NCBI GenBank assembly: GCA_002413425.1
Contig: DHWY01000003.1
Coordinates: 232,076 to 240,490 of the forward strand
Direction: 5' to 3'
DNA: 8,415 bases
Origin: Candidatus Saccharibacteria bacterium UBA5170
GTDB taxonomy: Bacteria > Patescibacteriota > Saccharimonadia > Saccharimonadales > Saccharimonadaceae
In this document: in pieces, positions 1 through 5,777 of the stretch
How the letters are laid out: every line of letters begins with the position of its first letter
Numbering within the stretch: position 1 is the first letter of the stretch
The notes under the pieces: model-generated
Told to the model about the DNA's origin: nothing
What the model saw: the letters and a program-made list of their open reading frames with translations, nothing else
The model's database searches: none
Made by a program: the position numbers and the translations under genes

Positions 1-1112
1 GCTTCCCATTTGTAATCTTTGCCATAGCCGATATCTTTCATGAGTTTTGTCGGGGCGTTACGAAGGTGAAGTGGAACTTGGGCGTCAGGATATTGCTTGG
101 CAAGAGCTTGCGCCTGGTGCATGGCATCAGTTGTTCGGCGCGATTTTTCACTCTTAGCAAGCGCCGTGGCTACATGAAAGAGAATATAGCTACTTTCGGG
201 CATACCTACGCGCTCGACGGCTTGAAAGGCATTTAAAGCCAGCCCCAGGGCGCCGTTACCAGCCAGGCCGATATCTTCGCTGGCGAATATCACCATCCGG
301 CGGGCAATAAACTTGGCGTCTTCACCGGCGTCAATCATACGAGCCAGGTAGTACAGAGTTGCGTCGACATTGCTACCGCGCATGCTTTTGATAAAGGCAC
401 TGATGACGTTGTAGTGCATGTCACCTTTTTTGTCGTAGCCGGGAACTCTTTTTTGGGCGGCGACTTTGATGATTTCCGGCGTTACCTTTTCTCCCATGCT
501 CAAGGCCAGCTCTAAATTACCCAGGGCAACTCTGGCATCACCGCCAGACAGCTCTGCCAAGTAGTCGAGTGCAGCAGCGGAAACATTTTTGGTTTTCTTT
601 TCGAGTTTGAGAGCGTGTTTCAAAATAGTGATAATTTCAGCTTTGTTCAGCGGTTGTAAGACCAGCACGCGACTACGTGACAACAGGGGATTGATGACTT
701 CAAAACTAGGGTTCTCGGTCGTGGCACCAATCAAGGTGATCAGGCCCGATTCGACGTGGGGCAAAAAAGCATCTTGTTGTGCCTTGTTAAACCGGTGGAT
801 TTCATCAACGAATAAGATTGTGCGTAGTTGAAGGTTCCAGTTTTGACGGGCATGCTCGATGACTTTTTCGACATCTTTTTTACCGCTGGTCACGGCTGAC
901 AGCTCGATAAACTCTGCCGCCACCTCACGGGCGATAATCCGTGCTAGCGTCGTCTTACCGCTACCGGGCGGCCCCCAGAGGATGAGGCTGACCGGGTCTT
1001 TCATTTTGACGATTTGGCGTAAAATTTCACCCTCACCCAGCAGATGGGTCTGTCCAATCACTTCATCTAAGGTCGTTGGGCGCATGCGCTCCGCCAAGGG
1101 TACTCGTTGCAT
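1..1112 (-). CDS. rarA: Replication-associated recombination protein A (RarA/MgsA), 3' end cut by window
   Basis: AAA+ ATPase of the RarA/MgsA/WRNIP1 family, related to clamp-loader subunits and acting at stalled replication forks. The first 370 codons are present, starting at the ATG on 1112-1110 and running off the left edge in one frame without interruption. Visible motifs are Walker A GPPGSGKTT at about residues 47-55, Walker B with the family-typical LFVDEIHRFN at 100-109, sensor 1 GATTENPSF at 129-137, and the arginine-finger segment LLSRSRV at 143-149. Further on, the tetramerisation/lid part shows SGGDARVALGNLE and ASEDIGLA, both characteristic of RarA. The last residues seen, near GYGKDYKWE, correspond to a point roughly 60-70 residues before the usual C-terminus. 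The start is supported by a TATAAT 6 nt upstream and by the family-typical beginning PLAERMRPTTLDEVIGQ. No Shine-Dalgarno is seen. It is divergent from the hydrolase gene. Confidence 0.95.
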   Translation of the reverse strand, partial: MQRVPLAERMRPTTLDEVIGQTHLLGEGEILRQIVKMKDPVSLILWGPPGSGKTTLARIIAREVAAEFIELSAVTSGKKDVEKVIEHARQNWNLQLRTILFVDEIHRFNKAQQDAFLPHVESGLITLIGATTENPSFEVINPLLSRSRVLVLQPLNKAEIITILKHALKLEKKTKNVSAAALDYLAELSGGDARVALGNLELALSMGEKVTPEIIKVAAQKRVPGYDKKGDMHYNVISAFIKSMRGSNVDATLYYLARMIDAGEDAKFIARRMVIFASEDIGLAGNGALGLALNAFQAVERVGMPESSYILFHVATALAKSEKSRRTTDAMHQAQALAKQYPDAQVPLHLRNAPTKLMKDIGYGKDYKWE

Positions 1113-1118
1113 AGTTCT

Positions 1119-1124
1119 ATTATA
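1119..1124 (-). promoter_or_regulatory. -10 box of rarA, leaderless geometry
   Basis: On the minus strand a perfect TATAAT ends 6 nt before the rarA ATG, so the expected transcription start falls on or next to the start codon. No recognisable -35 hexamer lies at the usual distance. The site lies back to back with the hydrolase promoter inside a 50-nt intergenic gap. Confidence 0.7.
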
Positions 1125-1148
1125 CCTAACTACAGGGGCTTTATAGGA

Positions 1149-1154
1149 TATAAT
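1149..1154 (+). promoter_or_regulatory. -10 box of hydrolase/murF-like operon, leaderless geometry
   Basis: A perfect TATAAT ends 8 nt before the ATG at 1163. Transcription should begin within about two bases of the start codon, so the mRNA is probably leaderless. No good -35 match is visible around 1126-1131, and no Shine-Dalgarno could fit. Confidence 0.7.
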
Positions 1155-1162
1155 TGTAGTCA

Positions 1163-1921
1163 ATGAAGGTTCTCGTAAATAATCAGTTAATCGAGTACAA
1201 AGATGAAGGCTCGGGCAGAGTAGTGCTCTTACTGCATGGCTGGGGAACAAACCTCGGTACCTTCGACCAGCTGGCTGGCCATCTGGCGCAGTATTTTAGA
1301 GTGATCCGGTTCGATTTTCCAGGTTTTGGCCAAAGTCCTAAGCCAACCGACGATTGGTCGGTGAGCGACTATGCTCGCTTGACTTGTGATATTTTAGAAA
1401 AGCTCAAGGTATCTGGTCTACATGCCGTTATCGCTCATTCATTTGGCGGCAGGGTAGCGATCAAGGGCGTTAGCCAGGGCTACCTTGAACCCACCCGAAT
1501 CGTATTGATTGGTGCCGCTGGTGTTAAACCAAATAGCTCAATCAGAACAAGTTTGTATAAAAGCGTGGCTAAGGTAGGTAAAATCGTCACTTCTTTGCCA
1601 CTTATCAGCCTGGCTCAACCAGCGCTACGCAAGCGTCTGCATGCCGCGGCCGGCAGTACAGATTATCTACAGTCCGCACAGATGCAAAATATATTTCTCA
1701 AGGTCATTAACGAAGATCTACTACCAGAGGTCTCACGTCTAACCCAGCCGACGCTACTGGTATGGGGAAAAGACGATACCGAAACTCCTTTGACCGATGC
1801 CAATTTAATGCTTAAATCACTAGAAAATGGGCGACTGGTGATTATTCCCGACGCCGGACATTTTGTTTATACCGAAGCTTTCGACGAAGTCGCCAAAGAG
1901 CTAGACGGATTCTTGTTATGA
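1163..1921 (+). CDS. Alpha/beta hydrolase
   Basis: A 252-aa single-domain alpha/beta-hydrolase-fold enzyme without signal peptide, so probably cytosolic. The complete catalytic set is visible: oxyanion-hole motif HGWG at 25-28, nucleophile elbow AHSFGG with Ser93, acidic residue in WGKDDTETP (Asp205 best fits the family spacing), and His233 in DAGHF. The DFPGFGQS stretch at 51-58 is also typical. The cap region between about residues 120 and 190 is short and helical, as in esterases and C-C hydrolases; the substrate cannot be read from sequence. The start codon is fixed by the TATAAT 8 nt upstream. The stop overlaps the next gene's start in ATGA, so it is translationally coupled to the Mur ligase, which hints at a cell-envelope role (inference only). 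Confidence 0.9.
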   Translation: MKVLVNNQLIEYKDEGSGRVVLLLHGWGTNLGTFDQLAGHLAQYFRVIRFDFPGFGQSPKPTDDWSVSDYARLTCDILEKLKVSGLHAVIAHSFGGRVAIKGVSQGYLEPTRIVLIGAAGVKPNSSIRTSLYKSVAKVGKIVTSLPLISLAQPALRKRLHAAAGSTDYLQSAQMQNIFLKVINEDLLPEVSRLTQPTLLVWGKDDTETPLTDANLMLKSLENGRLVIIPDAGHFVYTEAFDEVAKELDGFLL

Positions 1922-3354
1922 AATACTATTGGACGCGTTTCCTGCCTAGCTACGCGCAAACGATTATCTACATGTTACAAGAATCGGACTATAAACCGAA
2001 GCAGTACGTGGCTTGGCTCAATAGGTCTAATGACTTTCGATCGATTACCAAGCGCCGCCAACTCGATTTTACACACAAGGCTAAACTCTTATTGACGGTG
2101 GTATGGTTAATGTTGGTGACGATTTACCTAGCCGGCGTTGCCCTATTCGTGGAATCGATTATCATGGGCAACGTCATGGTTGCCGGCTTGGCGGTGTTAT
2201 TATTCGCTGGTTCGCCGCTACTAACCGCTTATATTGTTATAGTACCTTTGTATATAGGCTATGTCATCATCCAAGCACCTCGACAACGCCAAATGGTAGC
2301 ATCGGCCCGTCAGATTCTAGCCGAGCACCCAGCCCTAAAAATTGCAATTGCAGGCAGTTACGGCAAAACAACCGCCAAAGAAATTTTAGCCACGATACTG
2401 GGCGAAGACAAGCAAATTGCCTTCACGCCGGGCAATATGAATACGTCTATTGGTATTAGTAGCTTTGCTCAAACGTTGAAAGGTGATGAAGAGATACTTG
2501 TTTTCGAGCTTGGCGAAGAACAAGTTGGTGATGTCCGAGAGCTGTGCAATCTGATTCAACCGGACGTAGGTATCATTACCGGTATAAATGAAGCCCATTT
2601 GTCGAGTTTTGGCACGCTAGAACGGACGGTTGCCACAATCTTTGAACTAGAGGATTATTTGGGTACCAAACCAGTCTATAAAAACAAAGAGAGTCCATTG
2701 GTCGTGTCAAAGCTTAAAGCCGATGATAAATTGACCTTTGATCGCACCGGTACCGACGGCTGGCGGGTTAGTAATACTAAAACCAGCATTCATGGTATGA
2801 CTTTTGATATTACAAAAAATGGCAAAACTATGTCAGCTCACACGGGGTTACTGGGCAAACATAATATCGGCGTGATTGTTGCGTCAGTAGCGATTGCCGA
2901 TTCTGTTGGATTAACTACTGAGCAGATTGCCGTCGCTATCAACAAAACTGTACCGTTCGAGCACCGTATGCAACCACGGCGCCTGCACGGAGCTTGGGTA
3001 ATCGACGATACCTACAACGGTAACAGCGAGGGCGTTCAAGCCGGTCTGTTGTTACTCAAAGACTTAGAAGCCAAACGCCGAATTTATGTCACGCCTGGGT
3101 TAGTCGAACAGGGTGATAAGACTCGCCAAGTTCACGAAAAGATTGGTCGGCAAATCGCCGTAGTTGCCGATGTTGTCGTGTTGATGCAAAACTCAGTCAC
3201 CGATTATATTACTAATGGGCTGCGGGAAGCTGGATTCGGTGGCCGGCTGTTGATTATTGATGATCCGTTAGAATTTTATTCCAACCTCGGCCATTTTGTA
3301 GCTGCTGGCGATGTCGTGTTGATGCAAAACGACTGGACCGATAACTACGCCTAA
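1918..3354 (+). CDS. murF: Membrane-anchored MurF-like Mur ligase
   Basis: A 478-aa Mur ligase superfamily protein. The canonical MurF N-terminal domain that grips the UDP-MurNAc substrate is absent. Instead there is a basic cytosolic-looking leader (about 1-55) and hydrophobic segments at about 57-79 and 86-118, probably two to three transmembrane helices. The catalytic core follows: P-loop AGSYGKTT (145-152), MNTSIGISS (174-182), MurF-like ELGEEQVGDVRELC and INEAHLSSFGTLE (197-235). The C-terminal domain shows LLGKHNIGVIVASVAIA (311-327), EHRMQ (348-352), DDTYNGNS (363-370) and GLVEQG (394-399). MurF joins D-Ala-D-Ala to the UDP-MurNAc-tripeptide, and ddl follows directly, which supports a MurF-type role. 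The stretch after FGTLE contains no lysine where Mur ligases carry a carbamylated Lys. It starts in the ATGA overlap with the hydrolase without a Shine-Dalgarno. The fold is certain; the exact substrate is not. Confidence 0.85.
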   Translation: MKYYWTRFLPSYAQTIIYMLQESDYKPKQYVAWLNRSNDFRSITKRRQLDFTHKAKLLLTVVWLMLVTIYLAGVALFVESIIMGNVMVAGLAVLLFAGSPLLTAYIVIVPLYIGYVIIQAPRQRQMVASARQILAEHPALKIAIAGSYGKTTAKEILATILGEDKQIAFTPGNMNTSIGISSFAQTLKGDEEILVFELGEEQVGDVRELCNLIQPDVGIITGINEAHLSSFGTLERTVATIFELEDYLGTKPVYKNKESPLVVSKLKADDKLTFDRTGTDGWRVSNTKTSIHGMTFDITKNGKTMSAHTGLLGKHNIGVIVASVAIADSVGLTTEQIAVAINKTVPFEHRMQPRRLHGAWVIDDTYNGNSEGVQAGLLLLKDLEAKRRIYVTPGLVEQGDKTRQVHEKIGRQIAVVADVVVLMQNSVTDYITNGLREAGFGGRLLIIDDPLEFYSNLGHFVAAGDVVLMQNDWTDNYA

Positions 3355-3356
3355 GC

Positions 3357-3365
3357 TGATATAAT
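3357..3365 (+). promoter_or_regulatory. Extended -10 promoter of ddl, leaderless geometry
   Basis: TGATATAAT is an extended -10 element (TG-N-TATAAT) that ends 7 nt before the ddl ATG. It lies in the 18-nt gap after the murF-like stop, so ddl can be transcribed on its own as a leaderless message. No -35 or ribosome binding site is seen. Confidence 0.65.
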
Positions 3366-3372
3366 TGAGAGC

Positions 3373-4530
3373 ATGAAGAAAACCATAGCTGTCTTTTTTG
3401 GTGGCCGATCTACCGAACATGATATCTCGATTATTACTGCGCTTAGCTCGGTCATAAAACCACTTGAACTCACCAAGAAATATATTGTTGTCCCTGTTTA
3501 TATTACAAAAGACGGTCAATGGTTTAGTGATGAAAAGCTAAAAGATATCAGATTGTTTCGTGGCCAGGCAATTGACGATTTTTGCGCCAAAGCCAAACCA
3601 GTAGCCGTGGTGTTCGATGGCGGTATGATCCTCAGGAAAAGCGGACTGAGAAACAAAGATATTCGTGTTGATATTGCCTTTCCCGCGATGCACGGTCCGT
3701 ATGGTGAGGATGGAAGCCTGATGGGGCTTTTACGGATGGCGGGAATTCCATTTGTTGGTTCGGATATGCCAGCGAGTGTTATTGCGATGGATAAGGTTCT
3801 GGCAAAACAGGTTGCGCAGGCAAACGACATTCCGACCTCAAAGTTCGTTTTCTTTTCTAAAGCCGAGTTTGATGGTAGTAGAGATGTGATTATAAAGAAG
3901 GTGATCAGTAATTTGACATTCCCGCAGTTCGTCAAGCCAGCTCATCTCGGTTCAAGTATAGGCATTACCAAAGTAAATAATACCGATGAACTATCGAACG
4001 CCATCGAAGTAGCTACCTATTATGACGACAAAATTATCGTTGAAGAGGCTGTCGAAAATCTGGTTGAAGTTACCGTGCCTATTATGGGCAACGACAGTCT
4101 TCGGCCATCACTAGTTGAGAGGCCGCTCGCACATGGCGATGACTTCTTTGACTTCGACACCAAATATATGAATGGTGGAAAAAAATCTGGCGGCTCAAAA
4201 CAAACTGGTGCTCAGGGTTATAGCGAACTTCCTGCCAAACTCCCGGATAGCTTATACCAGGCTTCACTAGATATCGCTCAGAAAGTATATCGTGTGGTTG
4301 GGTGCGAAGGTATATCGCGAGTTGATCTGTTGATTGATACTAAATCTGAGACTGTGTATTTTAACGAGATTAATCCTTTGCCTGGTAGTTTGTATGCTCA
4401 TAACTGGCGAGCGAGTGGTGTTTCGTCTATTGAACTGGTCAGTCGTCTGGTCGAGCTTGCCGAAGAACGATTTGCTCGTAATAAAAAAATTGAAACTACT
4501 TTTTCGTCCAATTTCCTAGGCCAGTTTTAA
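3373..4530 (+). CDS. ddl: D-alanine--D-alanine ligase
   Basis: A 385-aa ATP-grasp enzyme that condenses two D-alanines for the peptidoglycan stem peptide in the cytosol. N-terminal fold motif GGRSTEHDIS at 10-19, substrate motif HGPYGEDGS at 107-115, central ATP-grasp segment VKPAHLGSSIGI at 187-198, omega-loop region DFDTKYMNGG with Tyr265 at 259-268, and C-terminal metal/ATP motif NEINPLPGS at 331-339. The Tyr in the omega loop fits a D-Ala-D-Ala rather than a D-Ala-D-lactate enzyme. The length is somewhat above the usual 300-370 residues because of an insert around 160-180 and a longer tail. The start is fixed by the family-typical opening IAVFFGGRSTEHDIS and by the extended -10 box 7 nt upstream. 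Its product is the expected substrate of the MurF-like enzyme encoded just upstream. Confidence 0.95.
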   Translation: MKKTIAVFFGGRSTEHDISIITALSSVIKPLELTKKYIVVPVYITKDGQWFSDEKLKDIRLFRGQAIDDFCAKAKPVAVVFDGGMILRKSGLRNKDIRVDIAFPAMHGPYGEDGSLMGLLRMAGIPFVGSDMPASVIAMDKVLAKQVAQANDIPTSKFVFFSKAEFDGSRDVIIKKVISNLTFPQFVKPAHLGSSIGITKVNNTDELSNAIEVATYYDDKIIVEEAVENLVEVTVPIMGNDSLRPSLVERPLAHGDDFFDFDTKYMNGGKKSGGSKQTGAQGYSELPAKLPDSLYQASLDIAQKVYRVVGCEGISRVDLLIDTKSETVYFNEINPLPGSLYAHNWRASGVSSIELVSRLVELAEERFARNKKIETTFSSNFLGQF

Positions 4531-4547
4531 TTAATCTATCTCTAAGT

Positions 4548-4553
4548 TATAAT
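4548..4553 (+). promoter_or_regulatory. -10 box of slipin gene
   Basis: A perfect TATAAT in the 50-nt gap after ddl. The predicted transcription start is near 4560, giving a leader of about 20 nt that carries the ribosome binding site. This is the only protein gene in the window whose -10 box leaves room for a leader. Confidence 0.6.
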
Positions 4554-4566
4554 AAACCTTAGAAAT

Positions 4567-4575
4567 AAAGGAGGT
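4567..4575 (+). promoter_or_regulatory. Strong Shine-Dalgarno of slipin gene
   Basis: AAAGGAGGT, complementary to the 16S rRNA 3' end, lies 5 nt before the ATG at 4581 and decides the start codon. No other protein gene in the window has a comparable site, so this gene appears to be translated by the classical route. Confidence 0.8.
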
Positions 4576-4580
4576 AGTCT

Positions 4581-5321
4581 ATGATTTATTATGTAATTGG
4601 TATTATCGTAATCTTTATCCTCAGCGGATTGAAGGTTGTTAACCAATACGAGCGAGGTGTCGTTCTGACACTCGGTAAATATACAGGTTTACGTCAGCCG
4701 GGTCTTCAAATTATTGTTCCGATTTTTCAGCGCATGCTTCGTGTCGATATTCGTACCAATACTATTGATATTCCTAAGCAAGAGGTTATAACTAAGGATA
4801 ACGTGACGGTTAATGTTGACGCGGTTGTCTATTTTCGTGTATCCGACGCTGAAAAGGCCGTTCTTGAGGTAGCTAATTATATCTATGCCAGTAGCCAGTT
4901 TGCCCAAGCGGCTTTGCGTGACGTGACAGGCAACGTAGAACTTGATTCATTACTTGGCAAACGTGATGAAGTGAGTGCTCAAATCAAAGAAATTGTTGAT
5001 GTTCAAACCGAAAAATGGGGTATCGATGTCGAAAGCGTCAAGATTCAGAACATCGAGCTACCGCAAGACATGAAGCGGGCTATGGCTAAGCAGGCTGAGG
5101 CCGAGCGTGAACGTCGAGCAGTCATTATTACAGCCGAAGGCGAGAAAGCCGCTGCTGCCGCCGTCGCAGCCGCTGCGGCCACACTGTCGAAGGTCCCTGG
5201 CGGTATCAGTATTCGTACCTTGCAGACTCTGGAAAAGATCGCGGTCGAGCCAAGCCAAAAAACGCTGTTCGTCCTGCCGGCAGAATTAACAGAGACGTTC
5301 AGCAAGTTGGTCAATAAGTAA
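4581..5321 (+). CDS. Stomatin/slipin-like SPFH domain membrane protein
   Basis: A 246-aa member of the SPFH (stomatin/prohibitin/flotillin/HflK) superfamily, closest in layout to bacterial slipins. An N-terminal hydrophobic hairpin or single membrane segment spans about residues 3-16. It is followed by the signature NQYERGVVLTLGKY (21-34), GLQIIVP (41-47), the core DIPKQEVITKDNVTVNVDAVVYFRV read as two segments over 63-87, and the ALRDVTGNVELDSLL stretch (111-125). A C-terminal coiled-coil, alanine- and charge-rich region spans about 165-205 (KQAEAERERRA followed by an Ala run). These proteins form membrane-bound oligomeric scaffolds or cages; a catalytic activity is not expected. The usual partner, an NfeD-like protein or membrane protease, is not encoded next to it here. 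Expression is set by its own promoter and strong RBS. Confidence 0.92.
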   Translation: MIYYVIGIIVIFILSGLKVVNQYERGVVLTLGKYTGLRQPGLQIIVPIFQRMLRVDIRTNTIDIPKQEVITKDNVTVNVDAVVYFRVSDAEKAVLEVANYIYASSQFAQAALRDVTGNVELDSLLGKRDEVSAQIKEIVDVQTEKWGIDVESVKIQNIELPQDMKRAMAKQAEAERERRAVIITAEGEKAAAAAVAAAAATLSKVPGGISIRTLQTLEKIAVEPSQKTLFVLPAELTETFSKLVNK

Positions 5322-5324
5322 ACC

Positions 5325-5353
5325 TTGTTGAATCGCGCTAACTCTAGTAAAAT
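5325..5353 (+). promoter_or_regulatory. Promoter of the tRNA-Phe locus
   Basis: TTGTTG at 5325-5330, a 17-nt spacer, then TAAAAT at 5348-5353. The predicted start is near 5360. The first tRNA-like sequence downstream is the broken tRNA-Phe copy at 5378 and not the intact gene at 5488, which suggests this promoter originally sat directly in front of tRNA-Phe. Confidence 0.5.
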
Positions 5354-5370
5354 AATAGAGCTATCAAAGG

Positions 5371-5433
5371 CAAGTGTGGCTCTTTAGCTCGTCGTACCCG
5401 AAGGGTCGCGAATGAAAATCGTAGAGCAGAGGC
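5371..5433 (+). pseudogene. Broken 5' copy of tRNA-Phe with an insert in the D-loop
   Basis: Bases 5371-5390 match 5481-5500 (immediately upstream flank plus the first 13 nt of intact tRNA-Phe) at 19 of 20 positions. Bases 5421-5433 (GTAGAGCAGAGGC) match 5506-5518 exactly. Between them the D-loop AGTTG of the intact tRNA is replaced by 30 nt (5391-5420) that include a small hairpin ACCC-GAA-GGGT at 5396-5406. Similarity ends inside the anticodon stem; no anticodon loop, T-arm or acceptor 3' half follows before the intact gene. It is a tRNA remnant or partial duplication, unlikely to make a functional tRNA, although its 5' GGCTCTT could pair with the 3' acceptor strand of the intact gene in a joint transcript. 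Confidence 0.7.
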
Positions 5434-5487
5434 GCCGATACGTCAAAATGATGTAAGCTTGTCGTATAGCACAAAAGCACCAAGTGC

Positions 5488-5563
5488 GGCTCTTTAGCTC
5501 AGTTGGTAGAGCAGAGGCTTGAAGAGCCTTGTGTCCCCAGTTCAAGTCTGGGAGGAGCCACCA
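5488..5563 (+). tRNA. tRNA-Phe (GAA)
   Basis: A 76-nt cloverleaf with encoded CCA. Acceptor GGCTCTT (5488-5494) pairs with AGGAGCC, discriminator A at 5560, CCA at 5561-5563. The D-arm is GCTC-AGTTGGTA-GAGC. The anticodon stem closes on the loop TTGAAGA with anticodon GAA. The T-loop carries TTCAAGT. It is preceded by a degenerate copy of its own 5' half and followed by a long inverted repeat. Confidence 0.97.
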
Positions 5564-5600
5564 AAGAAATAACCTCATTTATATGGGGTTATTTCTTTGG
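5561..5600 (+). terminator. 14-bp stem-loop after tRNA-Phe, probable terminator
   Basis: CCAAAGAAATAACC (5561-5574) is a perfect inverted match to GGTTATTTCTTTGG (5587-5600), loop about 12 nt. The 5' arm begins with the tRNA's own CCA tail. The U-rich 3' arm could promote release, but there is no separate U-run after the stem, so it may instead act in 3' processing. The symmetric sequence would work on either strand. Confidence 0.5.
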
Positions 5601-5608
5601 TCACAGAC

Positions 5609-5637
5609 TTGTATTCGCCCCATAAGTCCTCTATAAT
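5609..5637 (+). promoter_or_regulatory. Promoter of tRNA-Gly
   Basis: TTGTAT at 5609-5614, a 17-nt spacer and a perfect TATAAT at 5632-5637. The expected start is about 4 nt before the mature tRNA 5' end at 5649. This indicates that tRNA-Gly is transcribed independently of tRNA-Phe. Confidence 0.65.
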
Positions 5638-5648
5638 CTGTAAAGCAT

Positions 5649-5724
5649 GCGGGTGTAGCTCAGTTGATAGAGCGCTTCCTTGCCAAGGAAGAGGTCGAGA
5701 GTTTGAGTCTCTTCACCCGCACCA
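5649..5724 (+). tRNA. tRNA-Gly (GCC)
   Basis: A 76-nt cloverleaf with encoded CCA. Acceptor GCGGGTG pairs with CACCCGC (5714-5720), discriminator A, CCA at 5722-5724. The D-arm is GCTC-AGTTGATA-GAGC. The anticodon stem CTTCC/GGAAG closes the loop TTGCCAA, anticodon GCC. T-stem GAGAG/CTCTT with loop TTTGAGT. Its last 20 nt before the final CA (5703-5722) occur again exactly at 7421-7440, as expected when a tRNA gene has served as an integration site. Confidence 0.97.
5703..5722 (+). repeat. att-like direct repeat, copy 1 (3' end of tRNA-Gly)
   Basis: These 20 nt of T-loop, T-stem and acceptor strand of tRNA-Gly are identical to 7421-7440. The two copies are in direct orientation, 1,718 bp apart, and enclose the PAP2/lipid-kinase operon and a truncated ORF. 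Confidence 0.75.
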
Positions 5725-5736
5725 AAGGGAATCCTC

Positions 5737-5760
5737 AGACACTACGGTGTCTTTTTCTTT
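5737..5760 (+). terminator. Intrinsic terminator of tRNA-Gly
   Basis: AGACAC-TACG-GTGTCT is a 6-bp stem with a UNCG-type tetraloop followed by TTTTCTTT. It lies 12 nt after the tRNA CCA and separates the plus-strand tRNA locus from the convergent lipid-kinase gene ending at 5778. Confidence 0.75.
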
Positions 5761-5777
5761 GCAGCGAGGGCGTAGAG

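Noticed and set aside
589..1146. Plus-strand ORFs at 589-831 and 859-1146
   Set aside because: Both are antisense shadows of rarA, which shows all AAA+ motifs in the minus frame.
5045..5314. Minus- and plus-strand ORFs inside the slipin gene (5045-5314, 5058-5258, 5107-5289)
   Set aside because: They arise from the alanine- and charge-rich coiled-coil coding segment of slipin; no own promoter or ribosome binding site.
5384..5578. 64-aa minus-strand ORF across the tRNA-Phe locus
   Set aside because: It lies antisense to tRNA-Phe and its broken copy; reading frames over tRNA genes of this type are classic false calls.
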